Origin: DYGX01 sp035325905 | GTDB taxonomy: Bacteria > Chloroflexota > Anaerolineae > Aggregatilineales > Aggregatilineaceae | Assembly: GCA_035325905.1 (NCBI GenBank) | Contig: DAOKYY010000015.1 | Coordinates: forward strand, 1 to 59,142 | DNA length: 59,142 nt | Reading direction: 5' to 3' | Part shown: piece by piece, positions 19,640 to 28,555 of the stretch | Position numbering within the stretch: position 1 is the stretch's first letter | Layout of the letters: every line of letters starts with the position of its first letter | The notes under the pieces: model-generated | Told to the model about the DNA's origin: nothing | What the model saw: only the letters and a program-made list of their open reading frames with translations | Databases searched by the model: none | Made by a program: the position numbers and the translations under genes

Positions 19640-22078
19640 CTACCACCGCACGTCCAGCGCCCATCCCTCGCGGATCGGGCGCGCGCCGAGGTCAATCTCC
19701 AACTCGGCGCGCCCGGCGTCCCAGGCCCACGCCTCGCCGGGCAGCGGCGCGCCGTCGAGCGTGATCGCGCCCGGCTGGCGTGCGAAGCGCACGCGCGCCA
19801 CGAAGCCGCGCGTCTCCGGCATCCCCTCGTAGCTGCCTTCGGCTGGCGCGACTTCCAGGCGCAGGCTCGCGTCGTCGCACGCCAGATGCAGCGGCAGGCG
19901 CGCATACGCGCCGGTCCGGTAGGCGGTCGAATGGCCGTCGTCCTCGTAGAGCGCGAGCGAATCGCTGGTTGTCGTGCCGGGCGCGGCGGGGAACAGGTCC
20001 AGCACCAGCGCGTCGGGCACCGGCAGCGGCGAGCGCGGCGTGGGCGCCTGGCGCGGCAGGATGCTCCCGGCGCGGCTGTAGAGCGGGATCTGCGCGAAGG
20101 GCGCGTGCACGGTCAGCGTGCGGCTGCCCGCGATCAGCGGCTCGCCGAGGCCCGCGTGCGTCGCGGCCGGCAGCCAGGCCCACCAGTGCCCTTCCGGCAG
20201 ATAGACCTCGCGCAGGCCGCCCGGCGCGACGATTGGCGCGACCAGCAGGCGGTCGCCCAGCAGGTACTCGTCGAGGCGCGTGTACGCCGCGTCGTCCTCA
20301 GGATAGTGCAGGTACAGCGGGCGGCAGATCGGCAGCCCGCGCAGAAACGCCTCGGCCCCCAGGTGGTAGAAATAGGGTTGCAGGCTCATGCGCAGGTGCG
20401 CCACCTCGCGGAAGGCGTCGAGGAAGGCGGGGCCGTAGGCCCACGGCTCGCGCACGTTGCCATACGTGCTATGCACGCGGGCGATCGGCGACAGCATCCC
20501 GAACTGCACCCAGCGGATGAACAGCTCCGGGTCCATCGGCATCCCGGTCTGTGGCGCTTCAAAGCCGTGCATGTGCCCGCCGAGATCGTGGCTCCAGTAG
20601 ACCTGGCCGACGTTCCCGGCGCGAGCGGTGAACTCAACCTCGTGCGCCAGCACGCCCCAGTCCGCGACCGTGTCACCGCCGAACCCGACCGGATAGCGGT
20701 GCGCGCCCAGGCCGCCATAGCGGCTGAAGATCAGCGGCCTTTCGCCGGGGCGGCGCGCGGCCAGATCGCAGTAAAACAGGTGATTGGTCCACAACTGGTT
20801 GCTCATGCCGGGCGTCGTGCCGTTCTGCCCGTCGAGCCACAGAAAGCCCGCCCCATCCTCGTAGAGCGGCCCGATCAGGTGCTCGAAGACCGCGTCCGAC
20901 TCGGCCTGGTTCCCCAGGTCAAAGGTCCACAGGTCGTCGCGCGTGCCGGTGACTTGGTTGGTCGGCGTTTCGGCGTCGGGGACGGCGTAGCGCGCGATCG
21001 ACTCGCTGAAGTCCAGCCCCAGCTTCTCGCCGATCTGGGGCAGGCGGCGCGTGTCCCACGGCGCGCCGTCAAGATGCAGGTTGAAGGTCGCGCGCACGCC
21101 CTGGTCGTGCATCCAGCCGAGCGCGGCGCGCGGGTCCGGGAAGAGCGCCGGGTTCCAGTCGAAGCCGCACCAGTGCGACGGGTAATGCCACTGCATATCC
21201 ATCACGTACACGTCGAGCGGCAGGTCCAGCTCGTTGTGACGCGCGATGCGTGCGCGCTGTTCCTCGTCGCCCACGTCGGCCCAATAGCTGTACCAGTAGC
21301 CGAACGCCCAGCGCGGGATCAGCGGAATGCGCCCGCAGAGCGTCACGAAATCTTCGAGCGCGCGGGCGTAGTCGTGCCCGTAGGCGAAGAAGTACCAGTC
21401 CTGCGCCCCGGCGGGCGGCGGCCCGGCCTGCCAGCCGGTGTCCGGGTCGAGCCGGGCCGAGCGGCTGTCGTTCAGCAGAAAATACCCGGCGCGGCTCAGC
21501 ACGCCGGCCGGGTAGCGCAAGCGTTGCTCGATGGTGTGGCGCGCCTCGTCGCTCAGTTCGTCCCAGTGCTGGCGCGCGATCCGGCCGGTCATCGGGCGGA
21601 CCAGCGGGTAGCGCCCGCCCTGGGTGCGGCGCAGGTCGTCGCGCACCACGCCCAGCAGCTTCCAGGGGTTATAGAGCACGTCGGCCTCGATCAGGTCTTC
21701 GTCCACCCCGGCGGGATGCACGCTACGCGCGATAAGGTCCTGGTTGATGTTGTCCATGCTGAAGAACGTCCCGCCCAGGTTAGCGGCGTCCTTCAGGCCG
21801 GGGTGCCACGCGCCGGATAGGCCACCCGCGCGCCATTCAATCCGCAGCGTCTCCGGGCTGAACTCGGCCCCGGCGCGGTAGGTGAGGGTGAAATGCTCGC
21901 TTGCCAGCGCGGTGCCGTCGTCCGCCTGCCGCACGTCGTCAAACGGTTGGGCGGGCGGGCGGGTGAAAACGCGCATCGAGCGGCGGTCATCGAAAGGGGC
22001 ATATTGCAGGCGCAGAAGGTGCGGCGTCAGCAGGCTGAAGCGCGCGCTGCCGACCGTCACGCTGTGTCGGGTGGGCAT
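19640..22078 (-). CDS. Glycoside hydrolase family 31 enzyme
   Basis: An 812-aa GH31 enzyme (family activities: alpha-glucosidase, alpha-xylosidase and others). Seen are the N-terminal galactose-mutarotase-like sandwich, the barrel entry RWAFGYWYSYWADVGDEE, the YVMDMQWHYP strand and the C-terminal VYLPEGHWWAWLP and LYEDDGHSTAYRTGAY sandwich motifs. The nucleophile Asp is D416 in GFLWLDGQNGTT. This differs from the common WxDMNE motif, so substrate specificity is open. HSTYGNVREPWAYG is the conserved PR(S/E)PW-like region. No signal peptide. It follows GH127 by 47 bases and ends four bases from the convergent UroD-family gene. Confidence 0.9.
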   Translation of the reverse strand: MPTRHSVTVGSARFSLLTPHLLRLQYAPFDDRRSMRVFTRPPAQPFDDVRQADDGTALASEHFTLTYRAGAEFSPETLRIEWRAGGLSGAWHPGLKDAANLGGTFFSMDNINQDLIARSVHPAGVDEDLIEADVLYNPWKLLGVVRDDLRRTQGGRYPLVRPMTGRIARQHWDELSDEARHTIEQRLRYPAGVLSRAGYFLLNDSRSARLDPDTGWQAGPPPAGAQDWYFFAYGHDYARALEDFVTLCGRIPLIPRWAFGYWYSYWADVGDEEQRARIARHNELDLPLDVYVMDMQWHYPSHWCGFDWNPALFPDPRAALGWMHDQGVRATFNLHLDGAPWDTRRLPQIGEKLGLDFSESIARYAVPDAETPTNQVTGTRDDLWTFDLGNQAESDAVFEHLIGPLYEDGAGFLWLDGQNGTTPGMSNQLWTNHLFYCDLAARRPGERPLIFSRYGGLGAHRYPVGFGGDTVADWGVLAHEVEFTARAGNVGQVYWSHDLGGHMHGFEAPQTGMPMDPELFIRWVQFGMLSPIARVHSTYGNVREPWAYGPAFLDAFREVAHLRMSLQPYFYHLGAEAFLRGLPICRPLYLHYPEDDAAYTRLDEYLLGDRLLVAPIVAPGGLREVYLPEGHWWAWLPAATHAGLGEPLIAGSRTLTVHAPFAQIPLYSRAGSILPRQAPTPRSPLPVPDALVLDLFPAAPGTTTSDSLALYEDDGHSTAYRTGAYARLPLHLACDDASLRLEVAPAEGSYEGMPETRGFVARVRFARQPGAITLDGAPLPGEAWAWDAGRAELEIDLGARPIREGWALDVRW

Positions 22079-22125
22079 CGGGAGTCCGTCCTGTAGTGGG
22101 CGAGAAGGTAACGCCGTAATGGTAT

Positions 22126-24024
22126 TCAGAATCGGACCGTCTCGTCAAGCGGCAGCCAGACGGCCATCGAAGTCGGCCCCCGGTTGGCCCAGGCGTAGTA
22201 CGGCACCAGCCGCAGCGCCGCCGGGCGCAGGTCGGCGGGCGGGCGCTGGCCGCGCGGCACGTACAGCGTTTCGGGCGGCGCATCGCTCGCCGGCAGACGC
22301 CCCAGGCCGTCGAGCACCGTCGCCCCGCCGAGCAGGTCATCTTCGTAACGCGGCGCGAGCGGGGCGGCGGCGTCCAGCCGCATCCGGCGCACGTCCGTGC
22401 CCTGGTGATCGACCCCCTCCGCGCAGTAGATGACCGGCCCGCGCCGGACCGCCACGCTGCCGCGCGTTTCGGGGACGCGCGGGTCCGCTTCGAGCAGCGT
22501 GACGGGCATGTCGAGCGCCAGCGTCACGGTGTCGCCCGGCCGCCAGGTGCGGCGCAGCGTCAGATAGCTGCCCGGTTGCGGCGCGGCAGCGGCGTCGGGC
22601 GCTCCGTTGACGATCACGGTTGCGGCAGGCGTCCAGGCCGGGATGCGCAGATACAGGGTGAACTCGGCAGGACGCTCTGGCTCGACCGTGATCGCAATCG
22701 TGCCCTCCCAGGGATAGCGCGTCTGCTGGGTGAGCGTGAGCGGCGTGCCGTCCGCCAGCCGCCACTCGATGCGCGCCGCGTCGTAGAGATGCAGCCAGAC
22801 ACCGTCTTCGCTCGTGCTGGCGAAGTAGCCCGGCAGCGACGCGAGGAATCGCTCGACGTTGGGCGGGCAGCAGTTGCAAGGGTAGTCGGTCTTGCGCTGG
22901 TACGGCGCGCGCCGCGCCCAGGAGTACCAGGGATCGCCCTCGGCGTGCCCGTGATCGGCCAGCGGATTGACGTAGAAATAGTGCGTGCCGCTCAGCGAGA
23001 CGCCCGACAGCGCGCCGTTATACAGCGTGCGCTCCAGCTCGTCGGCGAAGCGCGCCTCGCCCGCAAGCTGCATCATGCGCCAGTTCCAGAAGATAGTCGC
23101 CAGCGCAGCGCAGGTTTCGGCGTAGGCGCGCTGGTTCGGCAGCTCGTAGGCCGTGCCGACCGACTCGCCATGATAGCGCCCGCCGATCCCGCCGGTGACG
23201 TAGAGCTTGGTGCGGACCATGTCCTGCCACCGGCGCTCCAGCGAGGCGCGCCAGGCTTCGTCGCCGGTTTCCAGCACGTAATCCGCCGCGCCCGCCGCGC
23301 AGTACGCGGCGCGGACCGCGTGCCCCTCGAAGCGTTCGGCTTCGCGCGTCCCGCTGCGCTCCAGGAAAAACCCTGCTAGGTCGAGGTAGCGCCGCTCGCC
23401 GGTCTCGCGGTACAGCTCGACCAGCGCCAGCTCGATCTCCGGGTGGCCGGGCGCTTCCTGGCGCAGGCCGGGGCCGAAGACGGTCGTCAGGTAGTCCGCG
23501 AAGCGGATCGCGGCGTCGAGCAGGCGGCGCTCGCCGGTTACGCGATGATGCGCGATCGCCGCCTGGATCAGGTGCCCGGCGCAGTACAGCTCGTGATCGA
23601 CCGCGATGTTGTGGAAGCGCCGCGCGGGATCGTTGCCAAACGAGGTGTTGAGATAGCCGTCTTCGCCCTGGGCCGGGAGGATGGCGTCGATCGCCTCGTC
23701 CAACTGCGCGCGGATCGTGCCCACCGGCGCGTCGCCGTCCAGCAGCGCGTAGGCGGCGGCTTCCATCCACTTGTACAGGTCGCTGTCGCGGAAAATGAAC
23801 TCTTTCGTAGTCACCTCCATTCCGGCGGCCACCCGGCGAAAATTGTCCAGCAGGCCGCGCGCCTTCAGAATCTCGAACTGCTGCGGAATCCCGGCGGCGG
23901 CGTTGGCGGCGCGGCGCGGGCGCCAGAAGCCGTCGCTCAGGCGGACCGCGCCGACCGGGATCGGGCGCAGCCGGGCAGAGGGGCTGCGGGTCGTGTCCAA
24001 TACAGCCGTGTCGTGATCGGGCAT
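22126..24024 (-). CDS. Glycoside hydrolase family 127, beta-L-arabinofuranosidase type
   Basis: A 632-aa GH127 (formerly DUF1680) protein. In characterised members a zinc ion held by three Cys and one Glu supports a Cys nucleophile. Here the matching Cys pair is C385-C386 in CNCCPPNVERFLASLPGYF, and YAETCAALATIFW near residue 300 offers the Glu and third Cys. The (alpha/alpha)6 barrel is followed by two beta-sandwich domains with EFTLYLRIPAW. There is no signal peptide, so it acts on imported arabinose-containing oligosaccharides. It is the second gene of the lacI-GH127-GH31 leftward group. Activity on other sugars cannot be excluded. Confidence 0.9.
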   Translation of the reverse strand: MPDHDTAVLDTTRSPSARLRPIPVGAVRLSDGFWRPRRAANAAAGIPQQFEILKARGLLDNFRRVAAGMEVTTKEFIFRDSDLYKWMEAAAYALLDGDAPVGTIRAQLDEAIDAILPAQGEDGYLNTSFGNDPARRFHNIAVDHELYCAGHLIQAAIAHHRVTGERRLLDAAIRFADYLTTVFGPGLRQEAPGHPEIELALVELYRETGERRYLDLAGFFLERSGTREAERFEGHAVRAAYCAAGAADYVLETGDEAWRASLERRWQDMVRTKLYVTGGIGGRYHGESVGTAYELPNQRAYAETCAALATIFWNWRMMQLAGEARFADELERTLYNGALSGVSLSGTHYFYVNPLADHGHAEGDPWYSWARRAPYQRKTDYPCNCCPPNVERFLASLPGYFASTSEDGVWLHLYDAARIEWRLADGTPLTLTQQTRYPWEGTIAITVEPERPAEFTLYLRIPAWTPAATVIVNGAPDAAAAPQPGSYLTLRRTWRPGDTVTLALDMPVTLLEADPRVPETRGSVAVRRGPVIYCAEGVDHQGTDVRRMRLDAAAPLAPRYEDDLLGGATVLDGLGRLPASDAPPETLYVPRGQRPPADLRPAALRLVPYYAWANRGPTSMAVWLPLDETVRF

Positions 24025-24060
24025 GGCTTGGGGTCTCCGTGGGCGTGGATAAAGGCGTGC

Positions 24061-25104
24061 TCAGGGAATGCGGCCCGGCGTCGCCAGCGAGCCGCACGAC
24101 GAGCGGACCGAAAGCGCGCCCGGCACCATGATCGAGGGGACTGTAGTCTCCCCCGGCGTCAGCAGCCCGTCGATCAGCAGGTGGGCGGCTTTCTGGCCCA
24201 TCATGTTCAGTGGCAGCGCGAACGAGGTCAGCGACGGGTACAGGTAACGGGCGAAGCGGCGGTCGTCGTAGCCGACCAGCGCCAGGTCCTGCGGGACGCG
24301 CCGCCCGCGCCGCATCGCGGTGTGGAGCGCCCCGGCGGCGATCAGGTCGTTGGCGCAGAAGATCGCGCGCAGGCGCGGGGAGCGGTCGAGCAGCCGGTCG
24401 GCGGCGCTCAGGCCCGCTTCCATCTCCCAGTCGCCGGTTTCGACCAGGTCCGCATCGAAGGCGATGCCGTAATCTTCGAGCGCGCGGCGGTAGCCTTCTA
24501 GCCGGTCCATCGCCGCCGGCCAGTCGGATGGGCCGCTGATGTGCGCCACCGGGCGATAGCCGAGATCGAGCAGGTGGCGCGTGGCTTCGTACCCGGCGCG
24601 CACGTGATCCACCGCAATGCAGTTGCGCGGGCCGACCCCGTTGCGCAGGTTGACGAAAATCGAGGGAGGATAGTTGTCGTCGTCGTGCACGAAATCACGA
24701 TCCGACCAGCTATCAATAAAAATTAGCCCGTCTACCTGGTGCTGGTCGAACCGTTCCAGAAGCTGCGTCTCAAGCTCGGCGTCCTGCTCGGTGTCGCCGA
24801 TCAGGATGTTGTAGCCGCGCTCGTGGGCCACGCTCTGAATGCCACGCGCGACGCGCAGCGACAGCTCGTCGGTGATCCAGCGCAAGATCACGCCGATCGT
24901 CATCGTGCGATTGGTGCGCAGCGCGCGGGCCAGCATACTCGGCGCGTAGCCCAGCTCCTGCGCGGCCTGGAGCACTTTCTGGCGTGTCGTGTCGCGGAAG
25001 GCGGCGACTTCTTTGGGCTGGCCGCCTAAGATCTGCGAAACAGCTGCCTGGGATACTCCTGCGCGCTGCGCCACGTCCGCCTGGGTCACGCGTTTTCGGG
25101 TCAT
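24061..25104 (-). CDS. LacI-family transcriptional regulator
   Basis: A 347-aa sugar-responsive repressor. The helix-turn-helix VTQADVAQRAGVSQAAVSQI at residues 6-25 and the hinge helix region APSMLARALRTNRTMTIGV are typical. The rest is a periplasmic-binding-like effector domain (DGLIFIDSWSD, VGYDDRRFARYLYPSLTSF). It precedes GH127 by 36 bases. Palindromes with a TACGTA core near this gene, at the mannosidase promoter and at the sugar-importer promoter are the obvious candidate targets. The inducer is likely a sugar released from the glycan processed here. Confidence 0.93.
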   Translation of the reverse strand: MTRKRVTQADVAQRAGVSQAAVSQILGGQPKEVAAFRDTTRQKVLQAAQELGYAPSMLARALRTNRTMTIGVILRWITDELSLRVARGIQSVAHERGYNILIGDTEQDAELETQLLERFDQHQVDGLIFIDSWSDRDFVHDDDNYPPSIFVNLRNGVGPRNCIAVDHVRAGYEATRHLLDLGYRPVAHISGPSDWPAAMDRLEGYRRALEDYGIAFDADLVETGDWEMEAGLSAADRLLDRSPRLRAIFCANDLIAAGALHTAMRRGRRVPQDLALVGYDDRRFARYLYPSLTSFALPLNMMGQKAAHLLIDGLLTPGETTVPSIMVPGALSVRSSCGSLATPGRIP

Positions 25105-25190
25105 GGCTTACAACACCGCTCACTGCATTATTCACAACAGGACACACGATGGGAGCGCGATGATCGCGATGGGAATGTAGATGGTCTGGC

Positions 25191-25204
25191 TGTTACGTAT
25201 TAAA
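25191..25204. promoter_or_regulatory. TACGTATTAA candidate operator upstream of lacI
   Basis: The sequence GTTACGTATTAA shares the ten bases TACGTATTAA with the perfect palindrome at the mannosidase promoter. It covers the stop codon of the YesL-like gene and lies about 90 bases upstream of the LacI start. It may mediate autoregulation. The left half is degenerate and no clear promoter is visible in the 25105-25192 spacer. Confidence 0.5.
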
Positions 25205-25861
25205 CCCTGCACTCGAATCTGTGTCAAGTGGGCTTTCGGGCTGCGGGGAGCGAGCGCGATGGAGGCGGATGCCGTCGAGCACCACCTGGGCGCCCAACAG
25301 CGCCAGGACCGCGCCGGTGAATAGCGCCCAGGGAAGCAGCGCGATGCTGCTGACGAGCGCGATTCCCATAGCCAGCAGCGCGTGGGCCAGCGTCCGTATC
25401 GGGTGGCGGATGTACAGCACCAGCGCGTTGCGCAGCGCGGTGCGGAGGCGCGGCTGCTCTTGCAGCAGCAAGAGTGGGAAGACGTAGCCCTGCACGGCGA
25501 ACCAGTTGGCCCCGACGATGGCCCAACCCCAGGTCAGCGCGGTCGCCGCTGGCGTGTCGATCGTGCCGTAAAAAAGCAGGTTGGAGGTCAGGATCACGGC
25601 GGCGAGCAGGTTGAGCAGCGCCCAGCGCCACGCGACCCATTTCAGCGCGTGGAACCCCTGCCAGAAATCGTCGCGCGAGGGAAAACCCTCTTCGCGCGCC
25701 AGCTTGTGAACATAGCTGTACAGACCGGCCAGAGCAGGCGGCGCGGTGACGATCGGCACGCTGAGCGCGAACCAGAGCAGGTTGATACGCACGATCGCAT
25801 CGGCGTTCTGCCACGCGATTCGCCCGGCGCTGATGAACGGCCCCGGCCTGTGTTCCGCCAT
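25193..25861 (-). CDS. YesL-like (DUF624) membrane protein
   Basis: A 222-aa membrane protein with about five to six hydrophobic segments. The layout (short N-terminal segment, INLLWFALSVPIVTAPPALAGLY, a hydrophilic loop REEGFPSRDDFWQGF, then paired membrane segments) matches YesL/DUF624 proteins. These are common beside sugar ABC transporter genes, and their role is not established. The gene stands upstream of lacI in the same direction and is divergent from the sugar-binding protein gene. The acidic tail ends in GFNT, whose stop codon lies in a candidate operator. Confidence 0.75.
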   Translation of the reverse strand: MAEHRPGPFISAGRIAWQNADAIVRINLLWFALSVPIVTAPPALAGLYSYVHKLAREEGFPSRDDFWQGFHALKWVAWRWALLNLLAAVILTSNLLFYGTIDTPAATALTWGWAIVGANWFAVQGYVFPLLLLQEQPRLRTALRNALVLYIRHPIRTLAHALLAMGIALVSSIALLPWALFTGAVLALLGAQVVLDGIRLHRARSPQPESPLDTDSSAGFNT

Positions 25862-25906
25862 CGCGTTCTCCTATCGTGTAAGAGCTTCAACAAGGATAAC
25901 ATCTAC

Positions 25907-25963
25907 TTGACGTAACAAAAAAAAGCGTGCTATAGTCGGACCAGTTCTTGATACGTAATAAAG
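25907..25963 (+). promoter_or_regulatory. Promoter and TACGTA operator of the glycan-import operon
   Basis: TTGACG (25907-25912), an 18-base spacer and TATAGT (25931-25936) form a sigma-70-type promoter. The partial palindrome TTGATACGTAATAA (25949-25962) begins about six bases after the expected start point, placing a repressor as a roadblock. A weaker half-site, GACGTAACAA, overlaps the -35. The leader to the binding-protein gene is about 218 bases and holds no other clear element. Confidence 0.6.
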
Positions 25964-26160
25964 ACTTGCGCCGTCTCTTCTGGCCGCCAGCCGGGAAGGA
26001 GGCATCGTCCCCTATTAGCATCGGGCTTCCGAAATATCCGTGACTGCAAGCATAACCATTGCTCTTCGTGGGGATCGTGTGGGTCTCGCGCCGCGACTCC
26101 ACCGCTGGGCCGTCGCGAGAACCGCGTTGTCCATCCGTTTTTTAACAGGAGGAACAAGTG

Positions 26161-27483
26161 ATGTTTCGCAAACTCTCGTTAAGCGTGGCGCTGGTGATGG
26201 TGCTCGGCGCGGCGCTGGTGGCGCTCGCCCCGGTCGCCGCCCAGGAGGAAACGGTTAACCTCCGCCTGGCGACCTGGGACGACGAGAACGCCGCCAAAGT
26301 CACGCAGGTCGTGCTCGACGGCTTCATGGAGAAGTACCCGAACATTACGGTCGTCAATGAGCCGCTCGGCGACGACGCCCACGTGAAGCTGCTGACCCAG
26401 CTTGCCGCCGGAACCGCTGCCGACGTGGTGATGGTGGACTCCGGCTTCCTCGGCCTGGTCAAGGACTTCCTGATGCCGCTCGATGATCTGATCGCGGACC
26501 CGGAAGTTGGCCTCAACGTTGACGACTACTATCCCGAAATCCTGGCGGTGGGCGCGATCGACGGCGTGCAGTACCTGCTGAACAAGGACTACGCTACCAC
26601 GGTCGCGATCATCAACACCGGGATGATGGAAGCCGCCGGGCTTGAGCTGCCCGAAGATGGCTGGACCTACGAAGACTATCTCTACTACGCCCAGTTGATG
26701 ACTCTGGACGCCAACGGCAACAACGCCCTCAGCCCGGACTTTGATCCGGACAACATTGTGCAGTACGGCACGCGCACGATGGGCACCTGGGCGCGCGCCT
26801 TCCAGACCGCGATCTTCACCTTTGGCTCGCACACCATCAGCCCCGACGGCACCACGGCGGAGGGCTACATCAACAGCCCTGAGGCGGTCGCCGCGTTCGA
26901 GTGGTATCGTGACCTGGTGCACGAATATCATGTCGCGCCCACCCTGGCGGTCGCCGATGCCTTTGAAGGCAACATGATGGGCGATGGCTTCGTGGCGATG
27001 TACCCCTTCTATGGCCCGTGGTTCTACACCGCGTGGACCGAGAACCCTGACCTGTCCTTCGCCGCCGTTCCGCCGCCCTCACGCGAGGATGGCTTCCGCG
27101 AAAGCACGATCTGCTGGGCTGGCTTCGGCCTGAACGCCGCGACCGAGCACCCCGAAGAAGCGTGGCTGCTGCTGCGCGAGTTGGGCAGCGAGCCAGGCCA
27201 GAAGGCTTACGGCGGCGGCTACGCCCTGTCGGCCTACCGCCCGCTGATGGAAGAGGCGGGCATGGTCGATCACCCGTTCTTCGGCGTTTTCCTGGCCGAG
27301 GCGGCGCATGTCGGCGTGCATGACGACGCGTTGAACCCGCACTACGTGGAGTGCATCGAGGAAGGCGTGGTTGACCTGCTTGAGCTGCTGCTCGGCGACG
27401 AGGGCGCGGGCGTCGATCCCAAGCCGTATCTCGACGAGATCGCGGCTGCCTCGCCGGAGTGCCTGGCGCAGTCCGCCGAGTAA
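26161..27483 (+). CDS. Sugar ABC transporter substrate-binding protein (family 1)
   Basis: A 440-aa extracellular solute-binding protein of the type used for oligosaccharides. A signal peptide runs to about residue 28 (APVAAQEE); there is no lipobox Cys. The mature start VNLRLATWDDENAAKVTQVV and the segment AAGTAADVVMVDSGFLG are typical of the family. I chose the ATG over the GTG just before it; AGGAGG lies upstream. It opens a long operon of permeases and glycan-degrading enzymes, so it probably captures the oligosaccharide those enzymes consume. The exact sugar is unknown. Confidence 0.92.
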   Translation: MFRKLSLSVALVMVLGAALVALAPVAAQEETVNLRLATWDDENAAKVTQVVLDGFMEKYPNITVVNEPLGDDAHVKLLTQLAAGTAADVVMVDSGFLGLVKDFLMPLDDLIADPEVGLNVDDYYPEILAVGAIDGVQYLLNKDYATTVAIINTGMMEAAGLELPEDGWTYEDYLYYAQLMTLDANGNNALSPDFDPDNIVQYGTRTMGTWARAFQTAIFTFGSHTISPDGTTAEGYINSPEAVAAFEWYRDLVHEYHVAPTLAVADAFEGNMMGDGFVAMYPFYGPWFYTAWTENPDLSFAAVPPPSREDGFRESTICWAGFGLNAATEHPEEAWLLLRELGSEPGQKAYGGGYALSAYRPLMEEAGMVDHPFFGVFLAEAAHVGVHDDALNPHYVECIEEGVVDLLELLLGDEGAGVDPKPYLDEIAAASPECLAQSAE

Positions 27484-27506
27484 CCCGTTCATCCGTTTTG
27501 CCATGA

Positions 27507-27538
27507 ATCGCTCCCTGGCAGCGCCGCCAGGGAGCGAT
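27507..27538 (+). other. Intercistronic hairpin between binding-protein and permease genes
   Basis: A perfect 13-bp stem (27507-27519 with 27526-27538) with a six-base loop lies 23 bases after the binding-protein stop. No T-run follows. As at the two other ABC loci, it probably lowers permease expression relative to binding protein. Confidence 0.7.
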
Positions 27539-27603
27539 CATTCCCAGGCTCGACGCGCTGTGAGCCGCCGCCCTGGACAGGTAGAAAGACCGTAGGAGGC
27601 CGC

Positions 27604-28554
27604 GTGGTCACGGCTCAGAGAACTCAGAACAACCCCCCCGCGTTTTTACGCTGGCTGGGCAAAAGCCCGATGCGGCGCCAGGAAGCCGTCACCTTCTACG
27701 TGATGATTCTGCCCTGGGTCGTCGGGTTCGTCGTGTTCATCGCCTATCCGATGATCCGCTCGTTTTACCTGGCGTTCACCCGCTACAACCTGCGCTCTGC
27801 TCCGCAGTGGGTCGGTTTCGACAACTTCACCCAGATGTTCACCAACGACCCGCTGTTCTGGCAGTCGTTCAAGGTGACGGTGCTGTACGTGCTCGGCAGC
27901 GTCCCCGCCGGGACGCTCTTCGCGCTGCTGGTGGCGATGATTCTGGCGCAGGCCCTGCGCGGCGTGAACTTCTGGCGCACGATCTACTTCTTGCCGACGA
28001 TGGTCAGCGGCGTCGCCGTCGCCGTGATGTGGACCTATCTGCTCAACCCGCAGTACGGCCTGGTCAACCAGTTGCTTGAGATGATCGGCGTGCGCGGGCC
28101 GGGCTGGATCGCCAGCACGACCTGGGCGCTGCCCTCGCTGATCCTGATGAGCTGGTGGAGCATCGGCGGGCAGATGGTGATTTACCTGGCCGGGCTGAAG
28201 GGCATCCCGCAGTCGCTGTACGAGGCGGCGGAGATCGACGGCGCCGGGGAGTGGGCGAAGTTCCGCCATGTGACGGTGCCGATGCTCACCCCGACGATCT
28301 TCTTCAACCTGGTGCTCGGCCTGATTGGCGCGTTCCAGGTGTTTGAAGGCCCGCTGGTGCTGACGTCGGGTGGCCCGAACAACGCCACGCTGACCTATGT
28401 GCTCAACCTGTATAACCAGGCGTTCCGCTTCATCCATTTCGGTTACGCCTCGGCGATGGCCTGGTTCCTGTTCGCGGTGATCATGGCGCTCACGCTGCTG
28501 GTAATCCGGTCCTCGGCGCTGTGGGTATACTACGAGTCCGAAGGGAAGGAATAG
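27604..28554 (+). CDS. Sugar ABC transporter permease, MalF/UgpA type
   Basis: A 316-aa inner-membrane permease of normal size. The first membrane segment is EAVTFYVMILPWVVGFVVFI, followed by the common AFTRYN and WVGFDNFTQMFTNDPLFW stretch. The EAA loop SLYEAAEIDGAGEWAKFRHV near residues 206-225 binds the ATPase. The GTG at 27604 has GTAGGAGG a few bases upstream, which supports this start. The partner permease begins one base after its stop codon. The needed ATPase is not encoded in this window. Confidence 0.92.
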   Translation: MVTAQRTQNNPPAFLRWLGKSPMRRQEAVTFYVMILPWVVGFVVFIAYPMIRSFYLAFTRYNLRSAPQWVGFDNFTQMFTNDPLFWQSFKVTVLYVLGSVPAGTLFALLVAMILAQALRGVNFWRTIYFLPTMVSGVAVAVMWTYLLNPQYGLVNQLLEMIGVRGPGWIASTTWALPSLILMSWWSIGGQMVIYLAGLKGIPQSLYEAAEIDGAGEWAKFRHVTVPMLTPTIFFNLVLGLIGAFQVFEGPLVLTSGGPNNATLTYVLNLYNQAFRFIHFGYASAMAWFLFAVIMALTLLVIRSSALWVYYESEGKE

Positions 28555-28555
28555 C

